A stretch of 64,000 nt of DNA from Thermoplasmatales archaeon (GTDB taxonomy: Archaea > Thermoplasmatota > Thermoplasmata > Thermoplasmatales > Thermoplasmataceae), in assembly GCA_026127925.1 (NCBI GenBank), contig JAJSLM010000004.1, positions 1-64,000 on the forward strand, read 5' to 3'. The position numbers and the translations under genes were made by a program. Positions 1 to 8,295 of this stretch are shown in pieces (position 1 is the first letter of the stretch; each line of letters starts with the position of its first letter). Under the pieces are notes generated by a model. The model did no database searches. It had not been told where the DNA came from and saw only the letters and a program-made list of their open reading frames with translations.

Positions 1-564
1 GAGGATATTGAAGAACAGAATGGAGAAGAGAAGGAGGTTGAAAGAAAATGTCTCATAAAACAGCGGAAAAACTGTCCAAAATTAGAGGGCGCAGATCAGG
101 GATGGTCCAAGCTTCATGCTGTCATATCCATAAACGATGTCTCTGTGTTGTCATTTGCAATCACAGATGAACATGTGCATGATGCCAGGGAGGGAGGGAA
201 GATCCTGGAGAACATCAGGGGCAAGGTTAAGAGAATATTCGGCGATAAGGGATATGATTCCAAATCGATATACAATATATTCGAAGAGGATGCGATAATA
301 CCACCGAGAAGCAACGCATCTTCAAAGAGCAGGGGATCACCTGCAAGGGCTAGGATAGTCAGACAGATCAAAAAGACATCAGAGAGCGAATGGAAGAAAT
401 CTGTTGATTACGGAAAGAGATGGAATGTCGAGATATACTTCTCAGGCCTGAAGAGAACCATGGGAGAAATAATCAAAGCCATAAGACCCGATTACATTGC
501 ACAGGAGATTGCCTTGAAGGTTCAGTATTACAACATTCTCAGGGAGATGATATATGCCTATTGA
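1..564 (+). CDS. IS4/IS5-type DDE transposase, C-terminal part (cut by window edge)
   Basis: The reading frame is open from base 1 to the stop at 562-564, so about 187 residues are visible and the N-terminus lies outside the window. The pattern fits a DDE (RNase H-fold) transposase of the IS4/IS5 group: GWSKLHAVI before a strand, then the second catalytic Asp in FGDKGYDSK, a basic stretch rich in Arg/Lys/Ser, and the catalytic Glu in RWNVEIYFSGLKR, ending YYNILREMIY. Only the first Asp is off-window. No frameshift or stop interrupts the visible part, so the copy may be intact. I could not identify the terminal inverted repeat downstream. The family assignment rests on motif spacing and could be IS4 or IS5. 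Confidence 0.85.
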   Translation, partial: EDIEEQNGEEKEVERKCLIKQRKNCPKLEGADQGWSKLHAVISINDVSVLSFAITDEHVHDAREGGKILENIRGKVKRIFGDKGYDSKSIYNIFEEDAIIPPRSNASSKSRGSPARARIVRQIKKTSESEWKKSVDYGKRWNVEIYFSGLKRTMGEIIKAIRPDYIAQEIALKVQYYNILREMIYAY

Positions 565-612
565 ATTACGCAACACACTTCTTAATTACATATAATTTAT
601 ATAGTATCAACG

Positions 613-999
613 ATGACAGCCACGGAGAGTCTGAACCTGTTGCACATATACTGGAAGAGACTTCATGTTTATACACATCACGGCGGGCAATGGCATGCTG
701 TGATTCAAAACAAGCTGTACAGTTATGATAAGAAAGAGCTAAAGGGCAAATTACTAGCTAAGCACCAGAATACCTTGAGTAGCTACATTTGCGTGAAGAA
801 TGTTCTAACTATAGGAAACAACTTCTCAGAGCATGGAATTGCTGCCATGGCAGAATTGCTTAAATCGGATCTCAACGCGTCAAAAAACGTAATGAAAAAA
901 GCAATTCTTGAAGCCCTCTTGAACGAAATGGAAAGTATAAAGTTATACACAAGAAGTTTGAGCTTCGGACTGATGATAACTTCCAAAGGTGAATGTTAA
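613..999 (+). CDS. hypothetical protein, possibly a gene remnant
   Basis: An open frame of 128 residues sits between the transposase and the glycosyltransferase and overlaps the latter's GTG start by 11 nt. A strong AT-rich promoter-like run (ATATAATTTATATAG, about 590-604) lies directly before it. The protein has no family I recognise. The second half (residues 60-128) has the alternating charged/hydrophobic pattern of a helical protein, whereas the first 60 residues look less protein-like, so the true start may be an internal codon or the whole may be a decayed gene next to the insertion sequence. Confidence 0.4.
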   Translation: MTATESLNLLHIYWKRLHVYTHHGGQWHAVIQNKLYSYDKKELKGKLLAKHQNTLSSYICVKNVLTIGNNFSEHGIAAMAELLKSDLNASKNVMKKAILEALLNEMESIKLYTRSLSFGLMITSKGEC

Positions 1000-2176
1000 C
1001 ATGGTTAACGAAAACCGTAAAATCACGCATAAAAATCTAGACAGTATAGATAAAAACAAAATCAAAATTTTACAATTATCTCACGGCAAAATCATTCCAG
1101 AATACACTAGTGCGTACTCAATGAGGTGCTACAGCATATTCAAGAATGTTAAAGATAGAAAGATTTTTTCTGTTGCTGGGACAGTGTTCAAGGATCGCCG
1201 TACTGATTTTGTATTCCAATTTAGGTCCATAATCCTAACTGGATTGTCAATACTGAAAGGGAATAGATCATTAGAGATACTTATCGCCAGGTCCAGATTT
1301 TTACGAAAAAAATTTATTAAGTCTTCAAAAAAAGAAATTGCAGAGTCGAATGTGGTAGTGTTTGAAGGACCCTGGCATTTTAAGACGTTTGAAAACGACC
1401 TTAAAGGGAAAGTCGTCATTTACGATGCTCATAACGTAGAATCCAGACTGCGTGAAAAAAACATTTTCTACGATGAGGTTAAAGAATTAGAACTAGCAAT
1501 TTCTGCTGTGGCAGATGCTATTTTTTGCGTTACCAATGATGACTTAAATGACTTTCTGAAAATTTATTCAGTCCAAAGAGAGAAGTTATTTCTTGTCCCA
1601 CATTTCCAGATTAACGTTGGTAAAACATGGAATGGCTCTGAAAGCGACAGTGTCGTTTTTATTGGATCCGTTTATTCCCCGAACATAGATGCCGTAAATT
1701 CAATAAAAAAGATGGCTATCAAGATTCCTGAAGTAAAGTTCTATATTTTAGGAAATTTTCCTTTTCCATTTCGAAGGGATTCTCCAAAAAATGTGATATT
1801 TACTGGAATCGTAAGTGACAACCAAAAAGAGGATCTAATGTGTAACTCTTTTGCTGCTCTTAACCCGGTCACTGAAGGAAGCGGCAGAAATCTAAAAATG
1901 ATTGATTATATGGCGCACGGAATCCCAATAATTTCTACAACCGTTGGGTGCAGAGGATTAGGTGGATACAATATCGAAAATATAATAGATGTATGTGAAG
2001 TGGACGGTTTCATTGATATGATTCTGAATTTAAAGAAAAATAAAGAAAGAATGATGGAAGAATCCAGGACCTTGATAGAACTCTACGATGATCTGAAAAA
2101 GCAGGAAGGCTCTTCAGACCCAGAAGAAATTACAAGAAATCTGCTTATAGAAAAGACTAAAAATAAATTACGATAG
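989..2176 (+). CDS. GT4-type glycosyltransferase
   Basis: A 395-residue GT-B fold glycosyltransferase. The N-terminal domain ends with VVIYDAHNVES, a signature of GT1/GT4 enzymes. The C-terminal nucleotide-sugar domain starts with VVFIGSVYSPNIDA and carries EGSGRNLKMIDYMAHG followed by PIISTTVGCRG, the donor-binding EX7E-like region. It should transfer a sugar from a nucleotide sugar to a lipid or glycan acceptor on the cytoplasmic face; the substrate cannot be read. The GTG start at 989 overlaps the preceding frame; an in-frame ATG follows at 1001. The gene is AT-rich and lies between a transposase and gmhA, which suggests a variable surface-glycan region. Confidence 0.8.
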   Translation: MNVNMVNENRKITHKNLDSIDKNKIKILQLSHGKIIPEYTSAYSMRCYSIFKNVKDRKIFSVAGTVFKDRRTDFVFQFRSIILTGLSILKGNRSLEILIARSRFLRKKFIKSSKKEIAESNVVVFEGPWHFKTFENDLKGKVVIYDAHNVESRLREKNIFYDEVKELELAISAVADAIFCVTNDDLNDFLKIYSVQREKLFLVPHFQINVGKTWNGSESDSVVFIGSVYSPNIDAVNSIKKMAIKIPEVKFYILGNFPFPFRRDSPKNVIFTGIVSDNQKEDLMCNSFAALNPVTEGSGRNLKMIDYMAHGIPIISTTVGCRGLGGYNIENIIDVCEVDGFIDMILNLKKNKERMMEESRTLIELYDDLKKQEGSSDPEEITRNLLIEKTKNKLR

Positions 2177-2441
2177 TTTCTAATAACGCGGACGTGAGAG
2201 CGTAACAAACCTTCGTGCCTCGATTTGCCTAAAAGTGGCGAACAAATCATTGAAATGCATTTTGATCTCACAAATCTACCAGAGAAGTTATGGCACTTCT
2301 CCTCAGCATAGAGATAATAAAAGGCAGATTCAATCATGAAACCATTTTGCTAAATATGCAATGATCCTTTCTCTGAGTAAAATAAATATCCATAAAGAAG
2401 AGTAGCAACAGAATATTATGCATGCGATCATTATCTAACCT

Positions 2442-3011
2442 ATGGATATTTCATTAGAAGAATACATCAGGGAAGGGTTGGCTGCCAGAAGCGCTGTCGA
2501 TTTGAATAAAATAAAATTGTTGGCAAATAGGATTTACGAATCTTTTGGGGAAGGTGGAAAGATAATAGCGTTTGGCAACGGTGGATCTGCTGCAGATGCA
2601 CAGCACTTTGTTGCTGAACTTGATGGTCATTTTTCTGTAGAAAGAAAAGCATTTCCGGCCATTGCATTGACCACAAATACGTCGTCGATAACAGCGATTG
2701 GAAATGACTATTCTTTCGATGACATATTCTCAAGACCTGTTGAGGCTCTTACCAATAAAAATGACGTTGTATTCGGTATATCCACTTCTGGAAATTCAAA
2801 GAATGTTATAAATGGAATACTATCTGCAAAAGCAAAAGGTGCATACACAGTCGGGTTAACTGGAAAAAAAGGAGGAAAGATGAGGGACTTAGTTAACGAA
2901 CTTTTTTCTGTGCAATCCGATCTGACACCGATAATTCAGGAAGTACATATAGCAATTATACATATGATTTGCCTAGAGATTGATAATAAAATGGTTAAAG
3001 AAAAAGTGTGA
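2442..3011 (+). CDS. gmhA: SIS-domain sedoheptulose-7-phosphate isomerase (GmhA-like)
   Basis: A 189-residue single SIS-domain protein of the usual GmhA length. FGNGGSAADAQHFVAEL is the phosphosugar-binding signature of phosphoheptose isomerases; GISTSGNSKNV is the second Ser/Thr-rich phosphate loop, and DLTPIIQEVHIAIIH supplies the metal/active-site Glu and His typical of GmhA. The family converts sedoheptulose 7-phosphate to glycero-manno-heptose 7-phosphate, the first step to ADP- or GDP-heptose. No HldE-like kinase is in the window, so heptose use in a surface glycan is inference. The ATG start is preceded by a 265-nt AT-rich gap that includes a 7-bp hairpin (2282-2301) of unknown role. 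Confidence 0.85.
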   Translation: MDISLEEYIREGLAARSAVDLNKIKLLANRIYESFGEGGKIIAFGNGGSAADAQHFVAELDGHFSVERKAFPAIALTTNTSSITAIGNDYSFDDIFSRPVEALTNKNDVVFGISTSGNSKNVINGILSAKAKGAYTVGLTGKKGGKMRDLVNELFSVQSDLTPIIQEVHIAIIHMICLEIDNKMVKEKV

Positions 3012-3307
3012 TCACCTTACCGTATGACAAGGATAATACGAGTTTTTGAACGTGTTAACCGCACTGGAATTTTCAATTTAAATTTTGAATACGTGATTCC
3101 AAAAAATAACTCGCTGCGACACGTTTTGTCTGGGTAAAAATATTGCTAACAGTGCTATTATAACGGCCCTGCTCCTGAATTGTATCACTTCTGTTGAAAT
3201 CTTACTTGCAATTCACCAGATTATCATAGGCAGATCTGTTCCCTTTCCAATCAAAAACACGTACCTGAGGTTTATAAGATTGTAGAAAAATATCTGACTG
3301 CAAATTT

Positions 3308-4108
3308 CTAAGGTTCTTCTTTCTTTTGAGCACGGGCCTTCTGCGAAAGTCTATTAACATAATTGGAAGTGCTCCTATCTCTTGATTCCTTATTGACCTT
3401 CATCATGTAGAAAACATCAAAAAGGTATTGAAAAACAAATTTGAATCTTTTGTCAACAATTTTCGAATGCCCGTTCTCTCTTTCTACAAAGCAGTAAGGA
3501 ACTTCAGAAATTACAAGTTCCCTGTACCTCGCAATCAGGTAAGGTAGAAGTTTAATCTTCACTAAAGATTTTCCTCTCAAATCTGAGACGTATTTCCTTC
3601 GTACTATAAAGAACCCTGAAAGTGGATCTTTCACTTTTATAGTGATTGGAAGAGCAACGTGACAAATGAATGTAGCTGTACGACTAATTAACCCCCTCAA
3701 AGGAAGCCTAACAGACTTACCGCCGTTGTATCTAGAAGCTATGGCCAAGTCCCGTCCTCTGGAATTTATAATCAAATTTGGAATAATATCTACTGGATGT
3801 TGTAAATCACCATCCATCATTATTACCTTTTCACCCTTTGCGACACTGGCACCATCTATCTGGGCACTAAGAAGACCCATTTTTCTGTTTCGCTCTAACA
3901 GAATAATGGATAAATCTAAAATCTCATTTGCGAGCTTTTCTACAACCTGCTGCGTACCGTCTGTGCTCTTGTCGTCAACAATGACTATTTCTGTTATTCC
4001 TAATGTCGGATTCCCCCTTGCTATACTAACTAAGTTTTCCACTATTTTTGGGATATTATCTACTTCGTTAATAGTCGGGATAATGATACTTACTGTTCTA
4101 TTTTCCAT
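3308..4108 (-). CDS. polyprenyl (dolichyl)-phosphate glycosyltransferase, GT2
   Basis: A 266-residue GT2 enzyme resembling dolichyl-phosphate mannose synthase without C-terminal membrane helices. It opens VSIIIPTINEVDNIP, has VIVDDKSTDGT (nucleotide binding), MDGDLQHPVD (metal-binding DxD/QHP motif) and SRYNGG, and keeps DPLSGFF, all diagnostic for the DPM1 group. It would transfer mannose or glucose from an NDP-sugar to a polyprenyl phosphate on the inner leaflet, supplying protein N-glycosylation or surface glycan assembly. It runs opposite to gmhA, with 296 nt of AT-rich DNA between their 3' ends. The C-terminal 25 residues are strongly basic, perhaps for membrane association. Confidence 0.85.
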   Translation of the reverse strand: MENRTVSIIIPTINEVDNIPKIVENLVSIARGNPTLGITEIVIVDDKSTDGTQQVVEKLANEILDLSIILLERNRKMGLLSAQIDGASVAKGEKVIMMDGDLQHPVDIIPNLIINSRGRDLAIASRYNGGKSVRLPLRGLISRTATFICHVALPITIKVKDPLSGFFIVRRKYVSDLRGKSLVKIKLLPYLIARYRELVISEVPYCFVERENGHSKIVDKRFKFVFQYLFDVFYMMKVNKESRDRSTSNYVNRLSQKARAQKKEEP

Positions 4109-4205
4109 TGTGCTTCGCTTCTTATTCTACTTGTTGATGAAAATCTAACTATTTCAATGTTGTGTTAAATTCTACTAGAAAATAAGTAATTACCAGAATA
4201 TTTAC

Positions 4206-4251
4206 ACTTATAAGTATTACATTTTCATAGCCAAAAAAAGAGATGCATCTC
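4206..4251. promoter_or_regulatory. two short perfect palindromes upstream of the GT2 gene
   Basis: In the 282-nt space between two minus-strand genes lie ACTTATAAGT (4206-4215) and GAGATGCATCTC (4240-4251), both perfect inverted repeats. They sit 100-140 bp upstream of the GT2 start at 4108. Nothing else gene-like is visible here. They could be operator sites or part of a terminator for the upstream operon; the sequence does not decide. Confidence 0.3.
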
Positions 4252-4390
4252 ATAGAGAGAAAAATGACTTAAAATGACATGAAGAGAGGGATTAAGGATG
4301 GCTCTGAGAAAATGTCAACCAGCCTGATATTAGCAAAAAGTTGAATGCTCAAATTCATGAATAAAAAATGCAGGTAATAAACTATAATCA

Positions 4391-4987
4391 TTATTTCATT
4401 GTGAAAACTATAGCACCGACGTCCCCGTAAGAACTATAGTTTATGTTTATAGCACCGACGCTTATATCACCGGCAGCAAAATTTTCAAGTGCAGTTTTGT
4501 TTAATGACAAAGAGAAGTGAAAGGTAGCGCTCCCCCCGCTTAATGAGATGCCCGTTACATTTATAGGTTGATAAAGCGCGTAAGTTATATTCTGATAAGT
4601 ATATGTCGTTGCTAGCGTAGTTGCAAGCGTTGTATTCTTAACTGTGGCATTAACTTTCGAGAATATGTTGGCAAACGTACTATTGAATTTTGACATGTTG
4701 ATAACATAACCAGGCCTTATAGATATATTCAACGGACCGGAACTCACACTTGAGACAAGGGTAACAGTGAAATACGCAGTTGAGGAAGAGTTATCAACCG
4801 TTGTCATAAATGTTGCATTTGCGGCATCAAAGGTCCCTGAAAAGCTGGAGTTCGACGACGCACTTATCCCAGTTATGGTTATACCACTGGCTTTAGCTGG
4901 AAATACATGATTCCAGCTGAATACGCCGCCAAGCAATATTAAGGTAACGATTATAAAAGCTACCCATCCCTTTAAACTAGAAGGCAT
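4391..4987 (-). CDS. membrane-anchored extracellular protein, sequon-rich
   Basis: A 198-residue protein with one N-terminal hydrophobic segment (about residues 8-24, VAFIIVTLILLGGVFSW) and a long Ser/Thr/Asn-rich outer part. I count twelve N-X-S/T sequons in about 165 exported residues (for example NSS, NAT, NIS, NMS, NST, NTT, NIT, NVT, NKT, NYS). No known domain is recognisable; the beta-prone spacing suggests an all-beta ectodomain. Its ATG overlaps the stop of the crotonase-like gene (TAATG), so it is the last gene of the Rieske-cytochrome b operon and is probably translationally coupled. An accessory subunit or chaperone of the respiratory complex is an inference from position only. Confidence 0.75.
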   Translation of the reverse strand: MPSSLKGWVAFIIVTLILLGGVFSWNHVFPAKASGITITGISASSNSSFSGTFDAANATFMTTVDNSSSTAYFTVTLVSSVSSGPLNISIRPGYVINMSKFNSTFANIFSKVNATVKNTTLATTLATTYTYQNITYALYQPINVTGISLSGGSATFHFSLSLNKTALENFAAGDISVGAININYSSYGDVGAIVFTMK

Positions 4988-5676
4988 TAATCAATCACCT
5001 CTTTTTGACGAACCTCACGATTTTTCAGTAAGTCTGAATATCTGTTCTTAATGTAGCGAAGATGCTCATCGTCGATTACTTCACGTATGTGTCTTAATCT
5101 CGATTTTCTAGTTTGCACCATTATACGGGAACTGATCCTGTTTATTAATTCCACAGAGTCGCCGAGAAAATTCTCCCTTGCAACTACTGCATCAACATTT
5201 AAATTTTCTTTCGCTATGCCAACTATGCTGAATTTATATTTCTGGGAAGTTATTGAACCACCCATGATGAATTCATAATCGTTGTTAAAACCTACCTCAT
5301 TATTAGTAGTAGAGATCATATAATCAGTAAGGAGAGAAATTTCATATCCGCTATTCTTACACGGACCGTTTAAAAGTGAAAATACTGGCTTATCAAATGA
5401 AGCCAAGGAAAGAGAGAGAGTCCTCACAGATTCCAGCAGATTCAATGTCTCAGAATCATCTGCTTCTATCGAATTAACGAAATAATTGTTCTGACCAGTA
5501 AAAGCAACTGCTTTCACTTCGCTATCTAGAGAAGCCGATGTGAGTGCCAAAATAATTTCATCAATGGTGTTACGCGTCATGTTAAAATTTTTATTTGTCT
5601 TTATGACTATCACACCTAAATTATTCTCCCTCCAGAAGGAAATTCCGCTGAAACCATCTACATTCACATTATTCAT
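4987..5676 (-). CDS. divergent crotonase-fold (enoyl-CoA hydratase-like) protein
   Basis: A 229-residue soluble protein, shorter than the usual 255-265 residues. AVAFTGQNNYF followed by LNGPCKNSGYEISLLTDY matches the crotonase core (the A-x-x-x-G-x-x-x-G-G-G-E-L-A-L-x-C-D region) but the first oxyanion-hole segment, usually S-A-G-A-D, is VNSIEA, and the canonical catalytic Glu residues are not obvious. The start overlaps the end of cytochrome b by 8 nt and its stop overlaps the next start, placing it inside the Rieske-cytochrome b operon. Fatty-acid metabolism is therefore doubtful; a scaffold or protease-like accessory role is possible. Confidence 0.65.
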   Translation of the reverse strand: MNNVNVDGFSGISFWRENNLGVIVIKTNKNFNMTRNTIDEIILALTSASLDSEVKAVAFTGQNNYFVNSIEADDSETLNLLESVRTLSLSLASFDKPVFSLLNGPCKNSGYEISLLTDYMISTTNNEVGFNNDYEFIMGGSITSQKYKFSIVGIAKENLNVDAVVARENFLGDSVELINRISSRIMVQTRKSRLRHIREVIDDEHLRYIKNRYSDLLKNREVRQKEVID

Positions 5677-7378
5677 TGTAAAACGCCGCCCTATAAATTC
5701 TGACTATAATAGCTGCAATTATCATGAGGAACCCCATGCCTATGCCGAATTGCGCGTTTCCTACTATACCAACAATCGGTACTTGAAAAGTAAAGTATGC
5801 AATTACAATCGAACTGACTAACAGCAGACCGGATATAACCATTGCCAGATCCTTGTTCATACGATATTGATTGCGAGAAACCTTTTTCGGTGGTTCATCA
5901 AAGTGTTCAGATATCCTGGCCGATCTTGACGTGCCTACTGCTCCGAACATCATTACTCCTCCTGATGCAAGAGTAGCGAAAACGTTCATTCCTGAAGGAT
6001 CCGACAAGGCGGAAAAGAACCCCTGTCCGAACATATAAGCAGCAAAAATCATTACAAAAAGGAAGAGAAAGAATGAGGAGAATATCTTCTTTGGAGTTAT
6101 GTTAAATTTGCCTCTTTTGTACTGATTCGATAGTATGAAGATCCCTGATACGACGACCACGAAAGGAATGGCTAAGACTATAATTACCTCAGAAGTTGGG
6201 ATAGCTATGCCAGGTGCTAATGCCCCCCAAGCGGACATTAAGATTAGGTAGATGATCCCTAATATGCCAAATGAAGTTATCATTGGCTTTGACAGAGGGT
6301 GCAAATCATCGGTAGTGTCAATAAAGGGAAGCATTAAGAAATAAACCAGGGGTATTACTGCAAACATGAATGTAGCAGCCAATGGAGACAACGGACCGGC
6401 TAAGCTAAAAAACTGAAAATCGACAGCTTTGTACACGAATAAAAGGAACCATGGAGGGTACGGTGGGACAAATGCCGCCAAAGGACTTGATGACGGGACC
6501 TGAGGAAATGGGGAAAACAAAGTGGGGACGTTTCCCATTAATGCGAGTATTGAGGGTATGATTATTACAAAAGCGAACGTGAAGAGCGCTATCTGAATTA
6601 TAAACGCCATATTGTATGGATACCATTTCTTGTACCATGGCTTCTCTGTGTCCACAGATGGGGCCTTATAGTTAGAATCTCTGTGTCTGGGCATCATACC
6701 GTTTGCTTCAGCCAGCCAGAAATGAAGGCCGAATATGGCAAAGATACCAACAACCAGAATTATATGCCAAGCCAGCATGTGCTGGAATAAACTTAAACTA
6801 GTGCCATTTCCAAAAAAGATAGAATCCAGGTATTTCCCAATGAAAGGAACTGCACCTGCTATTCCACGTCCAACATCCGTTGCGTCTGTGGCAAGAACAT
6901 CATCAACCATTGAATATCCAAAATACCCTACTCCAACGGTTGTAGCGAGAAGACCAACACCACTCAACCATTGAAGCTGTCTAGGTTTTTTATATGCTCC
7001 AAAGAAGTAATTTCGGAACATATGTATGTAAATCAAGAAAATCATCGCGTAAGCACCGTAGAGATGCGTGGTTAACATAAGGGAACCAAACGGTACTGTG
7101 TTTATTACTGCCTCAGTTGAGGCGTAGGGATCAGCAGGATTGTAGTATATCAGCAACAGTAACCCAGATATCACTTGATAGACGAACACAATAGAGATGA
7201 TCGCACCAGTCCAGTACCATATCGACCCCCTTTTCCTCATATAATCGGGTACAGTCTTCAATGGCAAATCGTCTATATGCATAGCATCTGGACCCAAAAT
7301 GGCTCCCTTCTGCGGCGGTTTAAAAAGCTTTGGTATCTGAAACTTTCCAGGTTTCTGCCTTTGGTCTTCTTTTTCCAT
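5669..7378 (-). CDS. cytochrome b of a bc-type quinol-oxidising complex
   Basis: A 569-residue polytopic membrane protein with the fused b6/subunit IV layout of cytochrome b. Four axial haem ligands are visible as two His pairs with 13 residues between: THLYGAYAMIFLIYIH in helix B and WHIILVVGIFAIFGLH in helix D. After helix D comes a loop and then helices E-H and about four further hydrophobic segments, longer than mitochondrial cytochrome b (about 380). The Qo-site motif normally PEWY reads PPWF, so the conserved Glu is missing. It lies 17 nt downstream of the Rieske gene and is followed by two overlapping genes. It should oxidise menaquinol-type quinones with the Rieske protein; no cytochrome c1 gene is present. 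Confidence 0.9.
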   Translation of the reverse strand: MEKEDQRQKPGKFQIPKLFKPPQKGAILGPDAMHIDDLPLKTVPDYMRKRGSIWYWTGAIISIVFVYQVISGLLLLIYYNPADPYASTEAVINTVPFGSLMLTTHLYGAYAMIFLIYIHMFRNYFFGAYKKPRQLQWLSGVGLLATTVGVGYFGYSMVDDVLATDATDVGRGIAGAVPFIGKYLDSIFFGNGTSLSLFQHMLAWHIILVVGIFAIFGLHFWLAEANGMMPRHRDSNYKAPSVDTEKPWYKKWYPYNMAFIIQIALFTFAFVIIIPSILALMGNVPTLFSPFPQVPSSSPLAAFVPPYPPWFLLFVYKAVDFQFFSLAGPLSPLAATFMFAVIPLVYFLMLPFIDTTDDLHPLSKPMITSFGILGIIYLILMSAWGALAPGIAIPTSEVIIVLAIPFVVVVSGIFILSNQYKRGKFNITPKKIFSSFFLFLFVMIFAAYMFGQGFFSALSDPSGMNVFATLASGGVMMFGAVGTSRSARISEHFDEPPKKVSRNQYRMNKDLAMVISGLLLVSSIVIAYFTFQVPIVGIVGNAQFGIGMGFLMIIAAIIVRIYRAAFYNE

Positions 7379-7395
7379 ATTTTTTTCTCCGTAGA

Positions 7396-8136
7396 TTAAA
7401 CTGCTACCTCTCCAACACCTGTTGTTGTGGTTCCGGTTGGGAATGGTGTCCCCCCAGAAAGATCGTTTGGTTTACTGTAGATTGTTGGACCAGTCATCAT
7501 CTTAACTTTATAGATATCAGTTAAGGCATCATAATCAAGAATTACATTAGGAAGAGGCTTTTGTGTTGGTCCCGTAATAACTCCCGCACCGTGCAATGGA
7601 TCATACGTACTACCATGACAGCTGCAGTGAATATATCCGGTCTCGTTGCTTAAAGTAGGATGTCCAGGAATCGACGCTCCTCCAGGATAATAGTGGATAA
7701 TTGGCACAATGCACCCCAAATGCTCACATATAGCACTAAATGATATGACAGATTTAAACGGTCCAACACCGGGTGGAGACTTAAACTTTGTTCCTGTAGC
7801 GGGGATTAACACGTCGCTTGGAAGAACTGTAACATCTTGTCCTGATTTATTCCTAAGGCGAATCAGAAAGTTTGGATCATTCTGAAGAGGGTAATAGAAA
7901 ACGTAGGCTATTGAGCTATTGTTTTCAAGATCGGCCGTATGAACTGGTTGATTAGTCGAGCTGTTAACAAGGGTCATCGTTGGAAATGAAGTTAAGCCTG
8001 ACCGAGGTGCAATCACATTTCCAAGAACACCCCTAACAACACTAGCCGCAGCTACGCCAGCTGACAATACAATCATTGCCTTGAGGAAATTCCGTCTTCC
8101 CTTGTCAACTGAATCATCATCCATGAAATTCCCCAT
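7396..8136 (-). CDS. Rieske iron-sulfur protein with twin-arginine signal
   Basis: Both Rieske boxes are present: CEHLGC (C-x-H-x-G-C) and CSCHGS, separated by about 28 residues, somewhat longer than usual and rich in Gly/Pro/His. The N-terminus has a Tat-type signal, GRRNFLKAMIVLSAGVAAA, which also anchors the protein, so the [2Fe-2S] domain faces outside. Starts at 8166, 8136 and 8124 are in frame; the TATA-like boxes at about 8173-8180 and 8146-8152 make the 8166 codon too far upstream, so 8136 or 8124 is preferred. First gene of the four-gene respiratory operon, divergent from a ribbon-helix-helix regulator. Confidence 0.9.
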   Translation of the reverse strand: MGNFMDDDSVDKGRRNFLKAMIVLSAGVAAASVVRGVLGNVIAPRSGLTSFPTMTLVNSSTNQPVHTADLENNSSIAYVFYYPLQNDPNFLIRLRNKSGQDVTVLPSDVLIPATGTKFKSPPGVGPFKSVISFSAICEHLGCIVPIIHYYPGGASIPGHPTLSNETGYIHCSCHGSTYDPLHGAGVITGPTQKPLPNVILDYDALTDIYKVKMMTGPTIYSKPNDLSGGTPFPTGTTTTGVGEVAV

Positions 8137-8193
8137 GCGATGACCATATAAGTTTTTTTGGTGCATGAATAAGCTAAATACCCGTTATTCCAA

Positions 8194-8276
8194 ATTTCAT
8201 GAAATAGGTCATGCTTGAAAGATTTACAAGATTACAATATTGAAAAGATTTCTGGAAATCATGAAATCTAAATACT
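8194..8276. promoter_or_regulatory. divergent promoter with two ATTTC-N2-GAAAT operator-like sites
   Basis: Between the Rieske operon and the RHH gene are two inverted repeats of the same half-site: ATTTC-AT-GAAAT (8194-8205) and ATTTC-TG-GAAAT (8248-8259), with an additional GAAAT half-site at 8263-8267. The second lies just upstream of a TATA-like CTAAATACT (8268-8276) whose predicted transcription start coincides with the ATG at 8296. The first lies just upstream of a minus-strand TATTTAGC (8173-8180). Placement over the BRE/TATA region of both promoters fits regulation of both units, plausibly by the adjacent RHH protein. Confidence 0.55.
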
Positions 8277-8295
8277 AAGTTGTAATCTATCATTC

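Noticed and set aside
3666-4148. 160-codon open frame on the + strand
   Set aside because: It is the antisense shadow of the polyprenyl-phosphate glycosyltransferase, which has clear family motifs.
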